Below, in pieces: positions 10,970 through 22,235 of a DNA stretch of 64,000 nt; position 1 is the first letter of the stretch; each line of letters starts with the position of its first letter. The stretch lies in the NCBI GenBank assembly GCA_003290165.1, contig QNQO01000837.1:434001-498000 (forward strand). The letters run 5' to 3'. The position numbers and the translations under genes were made by a program. The stretch is from Berberis thunbergii. Its lineage: Eukaryota; Streptophyta; Magnoliopsida; Ranunculales; Berberidaceae. Below the pieces are notes generated by a model. It was not told where the DNA came from. It saw only the letters and a list, made by a program, of their open reading frames with translations, and ran no database searches.

Positions 10970-11760
10970 TTACACCACAAAAACCAAGGCTCGACAGAGG
11001 AATATGAAGAACTGGGCATTTGCTAGATTTGCATCTTGGCAAACAGGGAGATCCCAATTAGTTTGGTATATCCCCCATCTGTGAAGCTCCCATAATGCCT
11101 CTGGATCTTGAAATAAATTTGCTTCACGTTGGAATTCCAACACCATTTCAGTTTTTATTTTGAGTGAAGCACCAAGCCATCCTCTAAAACTGTAAGGCAT
11201 CAAGGTCTTCCCATAATTATTTCCAAGCGCAGTTTTAGCATCCAAGGAAAGTAAAAAGCACAAAATATCATTTGAAAACAAGAAGCTAGTAGCTGCCAAA
11301 ATGCTTCTTGTCTCAACAGAATGGTTAGTACTTGGTTGGAACCAAAAAAGCCTGAATGCTGAAATTTAACACCCATTCTATTCACTGATGGAACGACCTC
11401 ACCACCAGCTGCTTGATCATCTTTAAATGAACCATCCACGAATAGAGCTACCCAACCTGCCGGAGGTATATTCCAATTAGTAACAAATGGACACTTTCTT
11501 TAAATTTCAGTAACACAGATAGAGAGCAATCTAGACCAGCCAACCTTTTGGAAACCTAAGTTTTGGAAGGAGAGATATCTGCTTCAACTCCCAAATCCAT
11601 CTCTTTATAATGATAGAAACATAACAACACCGAGCACCAAGGAGACGCTCATTCCTTTTGTGCCAGATTTCCTACGTCGAAGGAATTGGAAACTTATGTC
11701 TTCTTGTGAGCCTTGGTCCAAGTTCTGCGAGTTTTTTTTTATCAATGAAAAGCTGAACTC
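10970..11760 (-). pseudogene. LINE (non-LTR retrotransposon) RNase H-domain remnant
   Basis: The minus strand first encodes an IWHKRNERLLGARC-type block (about 11690-11550), typical of plant LINE-derived proteins just before RNase H. A VALFVDGSFKDDQAAGG block follows (11450-11400), which is the first catalytic Asp region of RVT_3-type RNase H. A DAKTALGNN block and an EFQREAN block near 11245-11110 are further RNase H landmarks. The frame changes at least twice (around 11440-11500 and 11240-11300) and the reverse transcriptase is absent. It is a dead 3' fragment. The stretch 10223-10969 shows no gene that I can support. Confidence 0.72.
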
Positions 11761-12011
11761 AACCCAATGGCTTTCTAATGACTTTCCTGAGTGTAGAGTA
11801 TGATGAGAACTGATTTGAGGAGGTTCAAGGAACCCCCAGGATGCTTGGGCATTTGAGCTCTGATCAAAGATTTGGATAGTATCACAGCATGAACACGGGG
11901 AAATCTAAGAAAACGACTGTGGCTCTATAATATGACGGGCATTCTTCTTCATGAGTACCTCTAGTATCAACTTCAGTGAAGATTCAAATTTCTTTTTAGT
12001 AATAATCTTAA

Positions 12012-14456
12012 TCACCAATAATTGCCACAAGAACATTCACCATCCTTGAAATGATGAAACCGCTTCCCATCTCTCACAACAATCTCTCTGTCAACTACTT
12101 TTGACATAAACTTGAAAGCAGTATGACAATCGCCGCAGATTCTTAAGTTCTTAAGAACTCTTACTGTTGCTCCACGAGGCAGCTTTAGAAGCCCATATGC
12201 AACTGCCAACTTCTCACTGTGAGTCGACAGTCCATACTCTTTCTGCTCATATCCCACATCATGCAAAGCATACTTGGTGTCAGGAAGATACCCCAATTTC
12301 CGCATCTTTAGCCCCACCTCCTCAAGAAAATCATACACCTCTTTCACTTCAGGGTGCTTGGTGTCACCCACCAAGAATACATGAACCTGGCTAGCTACCT
12401 CTATCCAGCTACAACCAGGCTCTTTCTTCACCCCTCTGTCTCTCATCAATTTCCGTACCTTAGCCACATCTTCCCATTTGCCCCTTGAGGCATATATATT
12501 TGATAACAGGACATAGGTACCATCATGCTGTGGCATCAGCTCGAAGAGTTTTTCTGCAGCTTCAGCTCCTAAATCCATTTTCCCGTGAATCCGACAACCA
12601 GCAAGAAGTGCCTCCCAGACTGGTGCACCTGGCTCAAAAGGCATTTTTTCAATTACATCTTTTGCCTCAGAGATTTTCCCAGCACGACAAAGCAAATCAA
12701 TAAAACGAGCATAATGATCTTCGCCAGGATTTATACCATAAACCTTGCTCATTGACTCAAAATACTCGCACCCTTGTTTTACTAGACCTGCATGGCTACA
12801 AGCAGAGAGAACTGTAAGGAAAGTTACACGGTCGGGTAATATATTCTCTGCTAACATCCGGTTGAAAAGATCAAGCGCTTGAGCTCCATGTCCATGCTGC
12901 CCTAGTGCGGCAATCATGGCATTCCATGATATAGAGTCTACGTAAGGCATCGATACAAATATGTCATGGGCTGCCTCTACAACCCCACACCTTGCATACA
13001 TTGTCACCAACGCATTCCCTGCGGAGAGGCTTGACTCAATCCCCAAGCGAACAAGCTGAGCATGTAATTGTCTTCCATTCTCCAATGCTCCAAGCCCAGC
13101 GCAAGCAGCGATTGCACTTGCAAATGCATAATCACACGGTTCAAGGCCTTCCACTCGAATTCTATTAAATAGTTTCATCCCTTCCTCTCCTAACCCATTT
13201 TGTGCAAATCCCGATATCATCACCGTCCATGTCAAAAGATTCCTCTCCGGCATCTCATCAAACAATCTTTTTGCCTCCCCGGTTTGACCTACACTAACAT
13301 ATCCCGATAATATAGCATTCCATGAAACAAGATCTCTCTCCAACATCCTATCAAAAACCCGATGTGCTCGTTCTACTTCACCACATTTTGAGTACAATGT
13401 CACTAATGCATTATTCACGGGCAAAACCAATCTAGTCATGGGCTTTATTTCTGTCCGCAAAATATATCCATGTACCTGCTTACCATGCCGCACCAATCCC
13501 CAATTTGCACAAGCACTAAGCACACTCGTATAAGTGAACTCATCAAGCTCAATTCCCTCCGCATACATCCTCTTGAACAATTCTAATGCCTCGGAAATGT
13601 ACCCATGATGCACATAACCTGAAATCATGGCATTCCATGCAACCTGCAACCTCTCTGTCATCCCAGAGAACAACTCATACGCAGAATCAAGATCATCATT
13701 CCTTATATACCCCGTGATCATTGTTGTCCACGTCAACTCATCTCTACCAGACATCCCATCAAATATTTTCCTAGCAAATCCCATCGACAATGCCGGCTCT
13801 GACACCGTCGCACATCTCACATAAAGTGATATAAGTGCATTCAACACCGAAGCCACTGACTCCACCCCAGACTTCACCACATTACAATGCAAATGATTAC
13901 ACTGCCTCACATCATCAACTATAAACGTCATAGCACTAAGAACACTACTAAACGTAAACGTATCTGGCTTAAACCCATTCCACATCATCTCACTAAAAAG
14001 CTCGAAAGCTTTATAAGCCTCCCCATTATGAGAATAACCAGTAATCATGGCATTATACGAAACAGTGTCCCGAACTCTAACGGAAGTTTTATCAAATATC
14101 TCCTGTGCTTGCTTAGTCTGCCCTGCATTCGAGTAAGCTGCAATGAGGGTTGTCCGGGCAACGATATCTTGGTGGGGCATTTCATCAAACAGGTGGCGTG
14201 CATAATTGAGGTTCCCGGATTTACAGTAGATGTCAATGAGACGATTGAGAATGTGACCGCGTGGGTTAAATCCGGAGGTGATCATGTTGCAGTGGATGGT
14301 TTTGGCGAGGGAATGTGATGTAGGGGTTTGAGGACAGCAGTGTTGGAGTTGGGCTGCATAGCGGTTCGCGATTAACCTGACGTCGGGTTGGTGGAGGAGG
14401 TGGGATAGAAGAGAGGTGGATGTGGTAGTGGTGTTGGTGATGGTGGAGGGATTCAT
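12012..14456 (-). CDS. OTP90: DYW-class PPR protein, OTP90-like (At1g25360 type), 814 aa
   Basis: DYW PPR proteins bind organelle RNA through PLS repeats and convert specific C to U with the DYW deaminase domain. The gene is a single intact exon from ATG 14456 to the stop at 12012. PPR repeats run from about residue 50 to 640, with many VSYNAMITGYSHNG / LSWNAMIAALGQHG-type units. The E/E+ region follows. The DYW domain has zinc and catalytic elements HSE (746-748), CGDCH (774-778) and HHF..GECSC (801-810). The last three residues are NYW, not DYW, a variant seen in the class. Family resemblance along the length, including the N-terminal RLIANRYAAQL and the IAALGQHGHGA segment, points to At1g25360/OTP90. 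Location in mitochondria is expected from that homologue; the Ser/Thr-rich N-terminus alone does not prove it. Large antisense open frames here are shadows. Confidence 0.95.
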   Translation of the reverse strand: MNPSTITNTTTTSTSLLSHLLHQPDVRLIANRYAAQLQHCCPQTPTSHSLAKTIHCNMITSGFNPRGHILNRLIDIYCKSGNLNYARHLFDEMPHQDIVARTTLIAAYSNAGQTKQAQEIFDKTSVRVRDTVSYNAMITGYSHNGEAYKAFELFSEMMWNGFKPDTFTFSSVLSAMTFIVDDVRQCNHLHCNVVKSGVESVASVLNALISLYVRCATVSEPALSMGFARKIFDGMSGRDELTWTTMITGYIRNDDLDSAYELFSGMTERLQVAWNAMISGYVHHGYISEALELFKRMYAEGIELDEFTYTSVLSACANWGLVRHGKQVHGYILRTEIKPMTRLVLPVNNALVTLYSKCGEVERAHRVFDRMLERDLVSWNAILSGYVSVGQTGEAKRLFDEMPERNLLTWTVMISGFAQNGLGEEGMKLFNRIRVEGLEPCDYAFASAIAACAGLGALENGRQLHAQLVRLGIESSLSAGNALVTMYARCGVVEAAHDIFVSMPYVDSISWNAMIAALGQHGHGAQALDLFNRMLAENILPDRVTFLTVLSACSHAGLVKQGCEYFESMSKVYGINPGEDHYARFIDLLCRAGKISEAKDVIEKMPFEPGAPVWEALLAGCRIHGKMDLGAEAAEKLFELMPQHDGTYVLLSNIYASRGKWEDVAKVRKLMRDRGVKKEPGCSWIEVASQVHVFLVGDTKHPEVKEVYDFLEEVGLKMRKLGYLPDTKYALHDVGYEQKEYGLSTHSEKLAVAYGLLKLPRGATVRVLKNLRICGDCHTAFKFMSKVVDREIVVRDGKRFHHFKDGECSCGNYW

Positions 14457-14655
14457 TGGAGTTTTGGTGACTGGAAGCCATTATGTTCGGATGGTGGAGG
14501 TGTTAAGAGAAGGTGGAGACGATACCATGGAGAGAGAGAGGGGTGTTGTTGAAGGAGGGAGGGAGGGAACAATAGAACGATCAGTCGATTGGATGGACTC
14601 GATTGGGTTGAAACGTTTCAAGTGAGCCACGGCAAAATTTAGGGGATCTCCGGTC

Positions 14656-15687
14656 TAGATAGGAGTTGATATCTCATTCCGCGATCCTAATATTGATTCC
14701 GTCTTGGTATAATTTCATCCCCATTTTTTTTCCAGATCATTTTGAGATTGATGAAACTCATCCTAATCTTTAGTGGGATGGAATCGGGATGAAGATTTTC
14801 AATCCCGTCTCATTTCAAATTTATTTATTTAATATTTATTATTATTAATTTTATAACTGAAAAAAAAGTCGACTTGATATAAAGTTTGGAATAATTATTT
14901 CAACAACAACAAAAAATAATAATAATTAAGAATCTCCTTTATTTTAAATGTGTTTTATTAAGTTGTGGACATTTATATTTATGAAAGAATTATCACGACA
15001 CTTCTCATCATACCCAAATGAAAAACATGATTCGCTCCACTATTAGTTTCATCAGCCTAAAGTAAGGAAGCAATGACGTCTAGTTGGATTGAGCCAAAAT
15101 TTGAGTAAATATGTCATGCAATAGAAGGTCTGAGAATTTTCTGAGTGAATAGTTCATCTAACATTGTGAATAAGAAAAAAAATGATTGTAGAGATGGTAA
15201 AAAGAAAATATATCAAAATTTGAAATCAGTTACATTTGGAGTTGTTGATTCCTCATTAATATGCACATAAAGAAAAAAACCTCTCCAATTATCTTGCATT
15301 ATCAAACAATTGATAAGAGTAAGTATTTTGGTCAATAATGATATAATGTTGTCAAAGATAGTTTGTTTTTGTCTCATATAACTAAAATATGATACCGCAA
15401 TGTTGTATTCTTGTGATAATAAAAGGAATTGTTATTTTTAATTTGGGTATTCGATAATAAATAAATTTGTATTCTTAATTTGAATATTTAGTTGTCTTGG
15501 AATAAAAAGTCCTACTTTATTTTCTGATATAAAGTTTTAACAATTTTTTATAATCTTTGAACCATCCTCATCCTGTTCCGACTCGAACTCATTTGGGATG
15601 GGACGAGGTCTATCTCATCCTTATCTCATCTCGAAGTCGAAACAATGTGATGGGATCGGGTTGAGGTCCATCCCGCGCTCACCCTTA
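14656..15687. mobile_element. Non-autonomous hAT, copy 2 (diverged)
   Basis: Degenerate ends TAGATAGGAGTTGATATC..CGCGATCC (14656) and ATCCCGCGCTCACCCTTA (to 15687) match the family at 1248 and 16884. The GGGATGGAATCGGGATG and GTGATGGGATCGGG words typical of the subterminal regions are present. The 1.03-kb interior is AT-rich and non-coding. The flanks ctccggtc/ctccagat agree at only about five of eight positions, so the target duplication is weak. It lies about 200 bp upstream of the PPR start codon. Confidence 0.62.
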
Positions 15688-15961
15688 CCTCCAGATGCAA
15701 ATGCCTTAGTAAGGGTAAACTTGGACATTTCAGACCAAGAAACAGATCAGGTTGATACGGTTCAATTTTCTATTGTTAATTTAATTTCTGATCCTAAAAA
15801 CCAGATCGGACTATAACTTTCCGATTCGGTCGTCGATTTTAATTTTCAAAACCCATGATTAACTAGCCCGTCCAAGGTTTTTAAAATAAAAAACTAATTA
15901 TTTCAATTATTGGATTTCAAAATTTTCAATTCATTCACTCTGCAACTCCTCTTTGCCACTG

Positions 15962-16561
15962 TGTGAGACCCTAAGTGGGCCGACTTGAGGTGAGAGTGAG
16001 GGTGAGGGTTGGAGCCCAACAGGCCGAGAGAGGTTGGACGAGCTACAAGGGAAATCATAGTCCCACATCGCCTAGGTAGGGGAGGAGGATGATCCTTATA
16101 TGTGCGGGGTCAGCTCCCCATTATATCGACGCGTTTTAAAGCCGTGAGGGTCGGATGGTAGCCCAAAGCGGATAATATTGATACAGTGTGGGAGGGGGTC
16201 GTCACAGTTTGGTATCAGAGCCTGACCCAGCCGAAAGTGTGTCACGTTGAGGTGGGCCCTCGGGCAACGTGGACGTTGTGCCTGTGTGGCCAACGAGGAC
16301 GTTGGGCCTTAAGGGGGTGGATTGTGAGACCCTAAGTGGGCGGACTTGAGGTGAGGGTGAGGGTTGAAGCCCAATAGGCCGAGAGAGGTTGGATGAGCTA
16401 CAAGAAGAATTATAGTCCCACATTGCCTGGGTAGGGGAGAAGGATGATCCTTATATGTGTGGGGTCAGCTCCCCATTGTATCGACGCATTTTAAAGCCGT
16501 GAGGGCTGGATGGTAGCCAAAATCGGACAATATTGATACAATGCGGAAGGGGATGGTCATA
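15962..16561 (+). mobile_element. Complete TRIM (terminal-repeat retrotransposon in miniature)
   Basis: Two LTRs, 15962-16206 and 16323-16561, both begin TGTGAGACCCTAAGTGGGC and end GTCACA/GTCATA. They enclose only 116 bp. The interior opens with TGGTATCAGAGC (16210-16221), the plant initiator-tRNA-Met primer-binding site. It closes with a purine-rich tract AAGGGGGTGGA just before the second LTR. The 5-bp target duplication cactg (15957-15961 and 16562-16566) is perfect. The element has no coding capacity, so it would depend on proteins in trans. The LTRs differ at roughly 10% of positions, so the insertion is old. Confidence 0.93.
16210..16221 (+). other. TRIM primer-binding site
   Basis: TGGTATCAGAGC is complementary to the 3' end of plant initiator tRNA-Met. 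It lies three bases after the 5' LTR and serves as the minus-strand DNA primer site. Confidence 0.9.
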
Positions 16562-16883
16562 CACTGCGTTTGTGACTCCTTTCTACTACGACTTGTCCCT
16601 TGCTTCAGGTTTGCACTTTCATCCCAAACCCTACATTTTGATTATGAGAGCTTTCTTGTTGAAAAAATTGATTCTTTTTATGATTTTTTTGTTCAAATGT
16701 TGATGCCTTCAAATGGGTTCTTCTTGATTTCCCTAGTTGGGTTTGTTTCAAATGGTTTCAACCTTCGACCCCATGAACCATAATGAAGCAATTCTGAGTT
16801 TTCAGAAAGTTTTTTTTTCAGGAATTTGTTGGAGATTATCATGTAATTATAAGAATTCTCAAATGGGATTTCTTGGTTTCTTT

Positions 16884-17514
16884 TAGGGGTGGGGACGAAA
16901 CGGGATGGGACGAGATGGACCCATCCCTATCCCATCCCGTTAATTCGGAATTGGGATGTGATAGACCTCATCCGACCTCGTCCCATCTCAAACGGGATCG
17001 GAACGGAACGGGACGGGATGAACACGTCCTAAATAGTCTTTCAATAAAAATTAACAAAAAGAGTTTTATCTCATTCTACTTACACACTAATAATATCAAA
17101 TTTATATACATATAACTTACATCACAAATAATAATAGATATTAAATAAATAAATATTAAACCTTTTTTTTGGAAGACAAATAAATATTAAATTTCATTTA
17201 GAATTAGTGATTCAATTCATTTAGATTTCATATAGAATTTCATCTTACATTGATTTAATTTCAATACATCCTAAACTTTAATTTAGAAGAGTATTTTGAT
17301 TAAAATTAATAATAATAAATATTAAATAAATAAATTCGGGACAGGACAGAATAGGCGGGATTGAAAATCTTCATCCCGATCCCATCCCAGTGATCCCACT
17401 ATAGATCGAGGCGAGACGGGATCATGATGAGTTTGATCAATCCCAAAATGACCCAAAAAATCGAGACGAGATCAAAAACGGATTCGAGATCGTGGGAAGA
17501 GATGCCCACCCCTA
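16884..17514. mobile_element. Non-autonomous hAT, copy 3
   Basis: The 631-bp element has ends TAGGGGTGGGGACG and GATGCCCACCCCTA. Flanks gtttcttt (16876-16883) and atttcttt (17515-17522) form an 8-bp target duplication with one mismatch. Repeated GGGATGGGACGAG / CCCATCCCGT words occupy both subterminal regions. No transposase is present. It splits an unrecognised gene-like or repeat sequence (16567-16883 with 17523-17800). Confidence 0.85.
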
Positions 17515-17693
17515 ATTTCTTTAACTGATATGTATTTTTTTGTTAGTGTCGCAAGATGGGTTTTTTTTGTCCATGGCTTTTTATGATTTTGTTTATGTGT
17601 TGGGTGTATTCTCTACTTGGATATGGTATTGCTTTTGTGAATTGATTGTAATTGTGATATTTTTTCCAGGAATTATATTACTATGTTTTCAAA

Positions 17694-18250
17694 AACTTAT
17701 TGTATATGGAATGTTGTTTTCAAAAATTTCCTTGAACAATTCATGTGATCTAGACTTTGAGTTTGATAGTTTGGATGTTTTTCAACATTATTGAAGCTAG
17801 CTCCGGACTCCCTCCATGCAAAGTCTTTAAAGATGCATGCGCGGACAAAACCACGAACAACTCAACCACCGCAGCAGCACGGCATCACCATCAGATTCAG
17901 GGCCATCTGGTTCAACTTCTACTACAACATGGTTAGGTTTGAAGGTAGCACCGATGAGTAGCAATGGAACAAAGTTGAAATTGATGAAGAATAGGGTAGC
18001 GTCGAGTCAGATTATCTGCATTCTGTTCATTGCATGGAGGTTTATGTGATTAGATTCAGTAAGTGTTGGGTTGTACCGACTAATTACTAGTGTCTCCATC
18101 TGTGAAAAAAAAGACAGAAATTTAGAAATTGTATTCCTTTAGCTAGTCTTTATGAGTTCATAATAAAGAGCCACCAAGTTGTACCTGGGCTGGAAAAAAA
18201 ATTGGATTGGACCGGGGATTGGACCGGGGATTGGTGCCGAGGATGACTCT
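17694..18250 (+). repeat. Dispersed repeat family, copy A (longest version)
   Basis: The stretch from TCATGTGATCTAGACTTTG (near 17741) to the CACCAAGTTG..CTGGGCTG end (18169-18193) is present once here. The same material occurs in two separated parts elsewhere: 22140-22235 matches 17694-17810, and 32237-32680 matches 17806-18230. A short tandem GATTGGACCGGG duplication occurs at 18207-18233. Open frames are short and not conserved between copies, so it is more likely a non-coding repeat or UTR-derived sequence than a gene. Confidence 0.7.
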
Positions 18251-18361
18251 AAGCTGAGGTGGTTTGAATTGCCAGGTTTCAACAATCTACATACTATGAA
18301 CGCGTGGCATGACGAAGAAGAGGACCGAGGATGTGATACATATGATAGCAACCACCATACT

Positions 18362-18911
18362 TGTTGGAGAACAATCAGAACAATGTATAAATTTGTTTGA
18401 AATTAGTAATATAACAATACAAATATTATTTGTATTATAAATTGATTACAACAAAATCAAATAAAAGAAATAAGTCTACTAACTTGTATTGTGGATAGAG
18501 GCATGCGAAATCACTATCTTGAATTGGCGGAGTTGGCACGTCTTGATTTGTAGATAGAGGCTAGCGGATACGCTATGTCCTATAGACAGAATTCGCCCCT
18601 ACTCGATGTTGTAGTTCTGTAGGCGTCTGATTACCAGGATTCAACTATCTAATACCAACACCGTAGCACGAAGGTGTTGGCTTTGGCGAATTTATGGAAT
18701 ATGCAATATCTCTCAAAATTGAAGAAGAATGAATAACTTTAGAAAGTTAATGTGTTTAAAGAACTTGTTTTTCTCTTCAATATATAGAAAACAAAAGGGT
18801 GTGTTGATTAGACACATCCTTTCTTTATCAAAAGACACATCTTTTGTCTTCAAGTGCAAATGACACATCTTTTCTCTTTAATGTTAGTTATTTGCTATAC
18901 AAACTCCAGCA
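18362..18911 (-). repeat. Copia 3' LTR (second element)
   Basis: The TG..CA-bounded repeat has a partial partner at 20890-21094. The polypurine tract borders it at 18912-18925. Stops in the adjacent RNase H show the element is inactive. Confidence 0.75.
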
Positions 18912-19479
18912 ATACCCCACATTTGTATAGTCAATATACAAAGTTGTCTTCTTGAGAGAAACTTAGACATAATATGCATCGGGAGAGGTGTCTTTTAGAC
19001 TTGAACCTTCCTTAGTGAATACTTATCGGATTTACCGGTAATGCAGTATGTATATGAGACATTGAATTTTTCACCATGTTTAGTAAATCAAAACAATGAG
19101 CATCACACATATTATATCTTCACATTTTTCAATTCATATGGTTGTGTTCATTTTGGTCTTGATTAAATCTCGGATTCATGAGAGTTTTAGAGAACTCGGC
19201 CATATCATTTTCATAAATGCAACCCCACATTTACTCTCATATAAGTGACACTTAGATTATTAATACCCTATTATATTCATCTTATCTCTCAAGATATTAG
19301 TGTCATTAAGAATAGATAAACATTCACTCTAACCATCACAAGTAGTATACATTTCTTATCATAGATCATGAGTAAATGTGTAAACTCTATTATTTGAGTT
19401 TCACCAAACTAGTTTGCCTTTTTGAACCTAGGTCTTGAAATTTCATTTGGTTAGGTTAGGTTTTCGCCAGGTATACTCC

Positions 19480-20880
19480 TCATTGGATTAGCTTTAAGCC
19501 CATTCCCCTCGATAATTTTAATACTTGCTCTTTTGGTATACCCTTCGTAAGTTGATTCGTAATATTCTCTTTTGATTTCACATAGTCAATTGAAATGATC
19601 CCACTATTGAGCAATTGTTTTATTGTGTTATGTCGTTGTCTAGTGTGCTTATACTTGCCATTGTAAATGTTATTTTTCGCTCGTGCAGTGGCTGTCATGC
19701 AGTCACAGTGAATACATATAGCAGTCACAGGTTGTGGCCATAACGAAATATCTTCTAAAAAATTTCTCAGCCAATCTGCTTCTTCAGCAGTTTGATCTAA
19801 GGCTATAAATTCATATTGCATTGTGGAACGTGTTATACACATTTGTTTTTGTGATTTCCACGACACTACTGCCCCACCAAGTGTAAATACATATCCACTT
19901 GTAGATTTTGCAGTTTTATCGGATATCCAATTAGCATCCGTATATCCTTAAAAAACTAGAGGATATTTTGTATAATGTAATCCATAGTTGATTGTGAACT
20001 TCAAGTATCGCAATACTCTGACCAAAGCTACCCAATGGTCATTGGATGGTTTGATAATATATCTAGCTAATCTATTTACTGAATAAACAATATTCGGTCT
20101 AGTACAATTTGTAATGTATTGTAGTGTCCCAATGATACGCGAGTATTCCAATTGAGAGACACTTTCTCCTTTATTCTTCTTGAGATGACAACTTGGATCA
20201 TAAGGTGTTTTAGTCGGATTGCTCTCAAAATGACCAAACTTTCGCAAAATTGTTTCCACATAATGTGATTGGGTAAGTATGTAGCCATCATTATTTCTTA
20301 GAATTCTTATTCCCAAAATTACATCAGCTTTACCCATATCTTTCATATCAAAACTCGAGTTCAATAATTTCTTAATTGAGTTTATGAAATCCAAGTTTGG
20401 TCCCATGATGAGCAGGTCATCAACATACAAGCATACTATGACAATAGAACCATTGTCAAATTGTTAGATGTAAACACATTTATCACATTTATTGATCCGA
20501 AATCCATGTGATATCATTGTATGATTAAACTTTTCATGTCATTGTTTAGGTGCTTGTTTAAGTCCATAAAGAGACTTTACAAGCTTACAAACTTTTTTCT
20601 CTTGACCTTTTGCCACAAAACCTTCAGGTTGTTCTATATAGATTTCTTCATCTAATTCACCATTTAAAAATGTTGTTTTTACATCCATTTGGTGTATCTT
20701 CAAATTGTAAACAGAAACAATTGCAATTAGCATCCTAATAGAATATTCTAGTCACTGATGAGTAAGTGTCAAAGAAATCTAGCCCTTATTTTTTACGGTA
20801 TCCTTTGGCTACTAGACGAGCCTTATATTTTTCCATTGTACCATCAGGCTTTAACTTTCTTTTAAAAATCCATAATTCTG
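19480..20880 (-). pseudogene. Copia reverse transcriptase / RNase H remnant
   Basis: Minus-strand translation gives W-I-F-K-R-K and Y-K-A-R-L-V-A-K-G blocks (20880-20805). It continues with the HQMDVKTTFLNGELDEEIYI block and L-Y-G-L-K-Q-A-P (20733-20545), then an intact M-Y-V-D-D-L catalytic box (20430), and RNase H (19866-19480) ending in the typical [16 protein letters not shown] segment. Stops or frame changes interrupt at about 20750-20800, 20465-20540 and 19870-19950. It retains the YVDD box that the copy at 3-6 kb has lost, but is otherwise more truncated. Confidence 0.88.
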
Positions 20881-21094
20881 TTTATAGATTGTTGGAGAAC
20901 AATGTATAAATTTGTTTGAAATAAGTAATGTAACAATGCAAATACTATTTGTATTATAAATTGATTACAACAAAATAAAATAAATAAATCTACTAACTTG
21001 TATTGTAGATAGAGGCATGCGAAATCACTATCTTGAATTTGTAGATAGAGGCATGCGAAATCACTAACTTGTGTTGTAGTTTTTTAGGCGTCGA

Positions 21095-21884
21095 CTCAGG
21101 GGACACTAGCACTAGCCTTTCTAAGAATATCCTTATGACAGCGCCGCGAGATGCGGCAAGCGATACAGTGATGCATGCTGATTTAGGGAGGTCGAGCGAT
21201 GCAACCTTCACCAGGGAGGTTGAGACGATCTGATTTTCAAACAGAACCGGTCTTGCAGCAGCCAGTGTTCTACCCTTCAAGAGGGGCCGTGACTTCCCCC
21301 CAACCAGCAACCTGCACCAAGATAGGGGCCATGGTCTCGCCCCTGCTAGCGCCCTACACCAAGGCAGCGGACGTGGCCTCGCCCCAGTCTGCACACTGCA
21401 CCAAGACAGGGGTCGTGGCTTCGCCTCAGCCAGCGCCATGCACCACACCAGAGTTTTTTCGGTGCTACTATTACAGATGCAAAGCTAGGGGATGCTATGC
21501 AGAGTTAGCAAGTGCAGGAACCCTCGGATGATGATTTTCGGTCTTTGCTCAGGTTAAAGAGACATTTTGACAAATACGCTATCAAAACTTCCCCGGATTA
21601 TAAAAGAGTCGAAGACAACTTGAATAAGGCTATATCTTTGCTCAAAGAAAATAAGCTACTTCGACTGCCGAAATTGAATATCGATTCACTCGAAAGTACT
21701 AGTGAGGATAGTGATGAAGTCAAATCAGAATCTGAGCTAGGTCCACAGGCAGCAATCCGTGATTTGAATTTAGGGGCTATGTCAGACGAAAAGATGATTA
21801 AGAGGCGTCACACCAAAGATATCAACATTTGTCCCCGAAAATTCAATAGAACTAGGAAAGAAAACAAAAGGTACAATGACTGAG
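21095..21884 (+). pseudogene. Unrecognised gene-like fragment with a 42-bp coding minisatellite
   Basis: Directly after the broken copia LTR is a GC-richer block. From about 21277 to 21450 about four copies of a 42-bp unit repeat. In one frame they encode 14-residue units ending SPQ..(C/Y)TK; in another they encode RG-rich units such as QDRGRGFASASAMH. A second open stretch (about 21509-21883) encodes a charged, helix-prone 120-residue sequence (SDDDFRSLLRLKRHFDKYA..) ending RYND and a stop. One stop separates it from an upstream frame reading TDAKLGDAMQS, so the two may be one broken gene. I recognise no family. The product is probably not made. Confidence 0.4.
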
Positions 21885-22139
21885 TTATTGTCTAGGCTTG
21901 TATTGGTGAATCATATATTTTGTGCGAGTTTGTTTCGGCTTTTTAGTTATTCATATAGGGTCAGTCATATAGCCTTCGGGCGTAGATTTTTAAATGAATA
22001 AACTAGGTCAACATCCCAATTTGATTAAAAAAAAAAAAAGTTACAGTCTAGACAGTACTTGGTCAATGAAGTGAAGAAAAATGTTCAAGAGGTATTACTA
22101 AAGTTTCTCTGACAGTCTCATTCCCTAAGAAAATATTAT

Positions 22140-22235
22140 TGCTTCCTCAAAAAGTTCCTTAAACAGTTCATGTGATCTGGACTTTGAGTTTGATTGCTTG
22201 GATGTTTTTCAGCATTAATAAAGCCAGCTCTGGAG
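22140..22235 (+). repeat. Dispersed repeat family, copy B (left part only)
   Basis: This matches 17694-17810 (TTCATGTGATCTGGACTTTG...GGATGTTTTTCAGCATTAA) and stops at AGCTCTGGAG. The right-hand continuation is found at 32237, starting with the same CTCTGGA. See the finding on the split repeat. Confidence 0.7.

Larger units (their letters stand above)
18362..21094 (-). mobile_element. Second decayed Ty1/copia element, interior deleted
   Basis: The 3' LTR (18911-18362 on the minus strand, about 550 bp) begins TGCTGGAGTTTG and ends TTCTCCAACA, preceded by a purine tract AATGTGGGG. The 5' LTR remnant starts at 20890 and is recognisable to about 21094, where similarity stops. It contains an internal duplication of the GATAGAGGCATGCGAAATCAC segment. 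Between them lies only reverse transcriptase and RNase H (20880-19480); gag, protease, integrase and PBS are missing. As in the element at 3.0-6.7 kb, the LTR joins directly to the middle of pol. Confidence 0.85.

Noticed and set aside
12167..14625. Several plus-strand open frames opposite the PPR gene (up to 143 codons)
   Set aside because: They are complementary-strand shadows of the intact DYW PPR coding sequence and show no domains.
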